DNA of 64,000 nucleotides, from assembly GCA_946699065.1 (NCBI GenBank), contig CAMPDV010001963.1, forward strand, positions 1-64,000, read 5' to 3'. Source of the DNA: Loxodes magnus (taxonomy: Eukaryota > Ciliophora > Karyorelictea > Loxodida > Loxodidae). Shown piece after piece: positions 62,791 to 64,000 of the stretch. The translations under genes were made by a program, and so were the position numbers. The notes under the pieces were generated by a model, which worked only from the letters and a program-made list of their open reading frames with translations, was not told the DNA's origin and searched no databases. Numbering within the stretch: the first letter of the stretch is position 1; each line of letters begins with the position of its first letter.

Positions 62791-64000
62791 AGGATAATTA
62801 AAGTATTTTCTACTTATTGGATATTAACAGTCTAATCCTCATTATTTATTTTCCTTTTCATTTAATCCTTTTTAATTTCCTTCATTTAAAACAATATAAT
62901 TAATTTATAGTTTTAGCTTAATTAGAAGACAAATCTAACTATCTAGTTTTATAAGATAGTTAGATAACCATAAGTATAATAAAGAAAAGTGATTATAAAA
63001 AAATATACTATCAATATACTTTACTACAGCATATCAAATGCTAAGAAGTTTAGATCTTTAGTTTCTATTTGATAGAAATGAAGCTACCCAATATTTAAAT
63101 ATCAAAATATAATTAAAAATAATAACAAAAAGAGATATAGGAGCATGCATTAGACTATAGAGTGTAACTACAAGTCATCCACTCATTAATTAAAACTAAG
63201 AAAAGATCAAGTAGAAAAATTAGATTTAAATACAGAAACTTATTCTTATGGAAGCCTTAAGAATAGAAGGTCTGTTAAGCTAAATAACACTATAGAAGAA
63301 GTTTCTAAACATATTTCCTAAGCAATTTTCATTCTAATATTCGAAATATAAAGCGGCATTAACTTGATTTCCCTTTAGCTAGCTAATAAGCAAGTAGAAA
63401 GATTATCTTTATTGGTTATTTATTTTAGAGACTTGAACTATCAGCAAGCATATACGTTAGCAGTAATTTAAATTTGCACAAGGATACATAATTAGTCCAG
63501 CATCTTCTCATAAGCTTTACTTTGAGTCTTTAAGCTTAGTTTTAGTTACTTACATTTAATATTTGTAAAATGCTTTGGTAATAAAGCAGCTATTATTATA
63601 ATTAAGATAAACTTTACTTTATTCAGCTTTAAAGCTGCTTAGTCTAGTTTCTATTTTTCTTAATCTTCTTTTCAATTATATTAACTATTTTATCATATTG
63701 TTAAGTTAGATCTTTTCATTAGTAAGTAAACTGGTTGATTTTTTATTATCAAAAGTCTTAAGATATTAAAGATACCAAGAAGAATAATTAGTAATAAGAT
63801 CAAGCAGTCAACATAGTCTGTTATAGCTTAAACCAAGGATCTTATTTATAAATATAAAGCAGATAGCTCAGAAGGAAGATTTATAAAAGGACTAAAAAGA
63901 ATAATGAAATTATATATTAAAGAAGCATTATGAAATCCATATTCAGCTAAGAATTTATATTAAACATAATAAGAGAGAAAGGCAGATTCATCTTAACATT
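62791..64000. other. AT-rich sequence to the end of the window
   Basis: No feature recognised. Confidence 0.45.

Overview
This is extremely AT-rich ciliate nuclear DNA in which TAA and TAG encode Gln and TGA encodes Trp inside genes, while TGA also terminates them. Four well-defined protein genes (two copies of one of them) only read through with this code, and a tRNA-Gln with anticodon CUA is present. All three standard stops reassigned points to a karyorelict such as Loxodes or a heterotrich such as Condylostoma; I cannot choose between them from the sequence. Because every codon can be sense, open frames carry almost no information. I trust genes here only when domain motifs or paralogues fix the frame.

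Layout. Positions 1 to about 42,200 are two direct copies of one ~20-kb segment (copy 1 from before position 1 to ~19,970; copy 2 ~21,737 to ~42,190) with a ~1.8-kb spacer. Each copy carries, in order: a tRNA-Gln (-), a decayed N-terminal fragment of a kinase gene (-), a long AT-rich gap, a Ser-Pro-Ile-repeat, tail-anchored protein gene (-), an intron-containing tRNA-Tyr (+), a possible multi-pass membrane protein gene (+), a GC-raised 300-bp island, and a very large gene (-) encoding an OSCA/TMEM63/CSC1-like channel domain fused to about 22 Lin-12/Notch repeats. The copies differ tellingly: anticodon CUA versus CUG in the tRNA-Gln, 3 versus 25 units of the SPI-coding minisatellite, an extra tRNA-Tyr block in copy 2, an 87-bp TA-bounded insertion in copy 2, and a one-base frameshift in the copy-2 membrane protein gene.

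Downstream, 44.4-46.4 kb holds a divergent kinase-kelch gene (-), the parent or sister of the kinase fragments in the repeats. 47.5-52.0 kb is a pyrimidine-skewed block of nested short tandem repeats. 52.0-54.3 kb holds a TRIM-like RING/B-box/coiled-coil/kelch gene (-). 54.3-64 kb is mostly AT-rich with low-confidence genes, two of which look paralogous to each other.

The most interesting object is the OSCA-LNR fusion: a mechanosensitive-channel fold joined to an ectodomain made of the repeat that forms the force-sensitive region of Notch. The second is the tRNA-Gln pair that reads different Gln codons through one anticodon base change.
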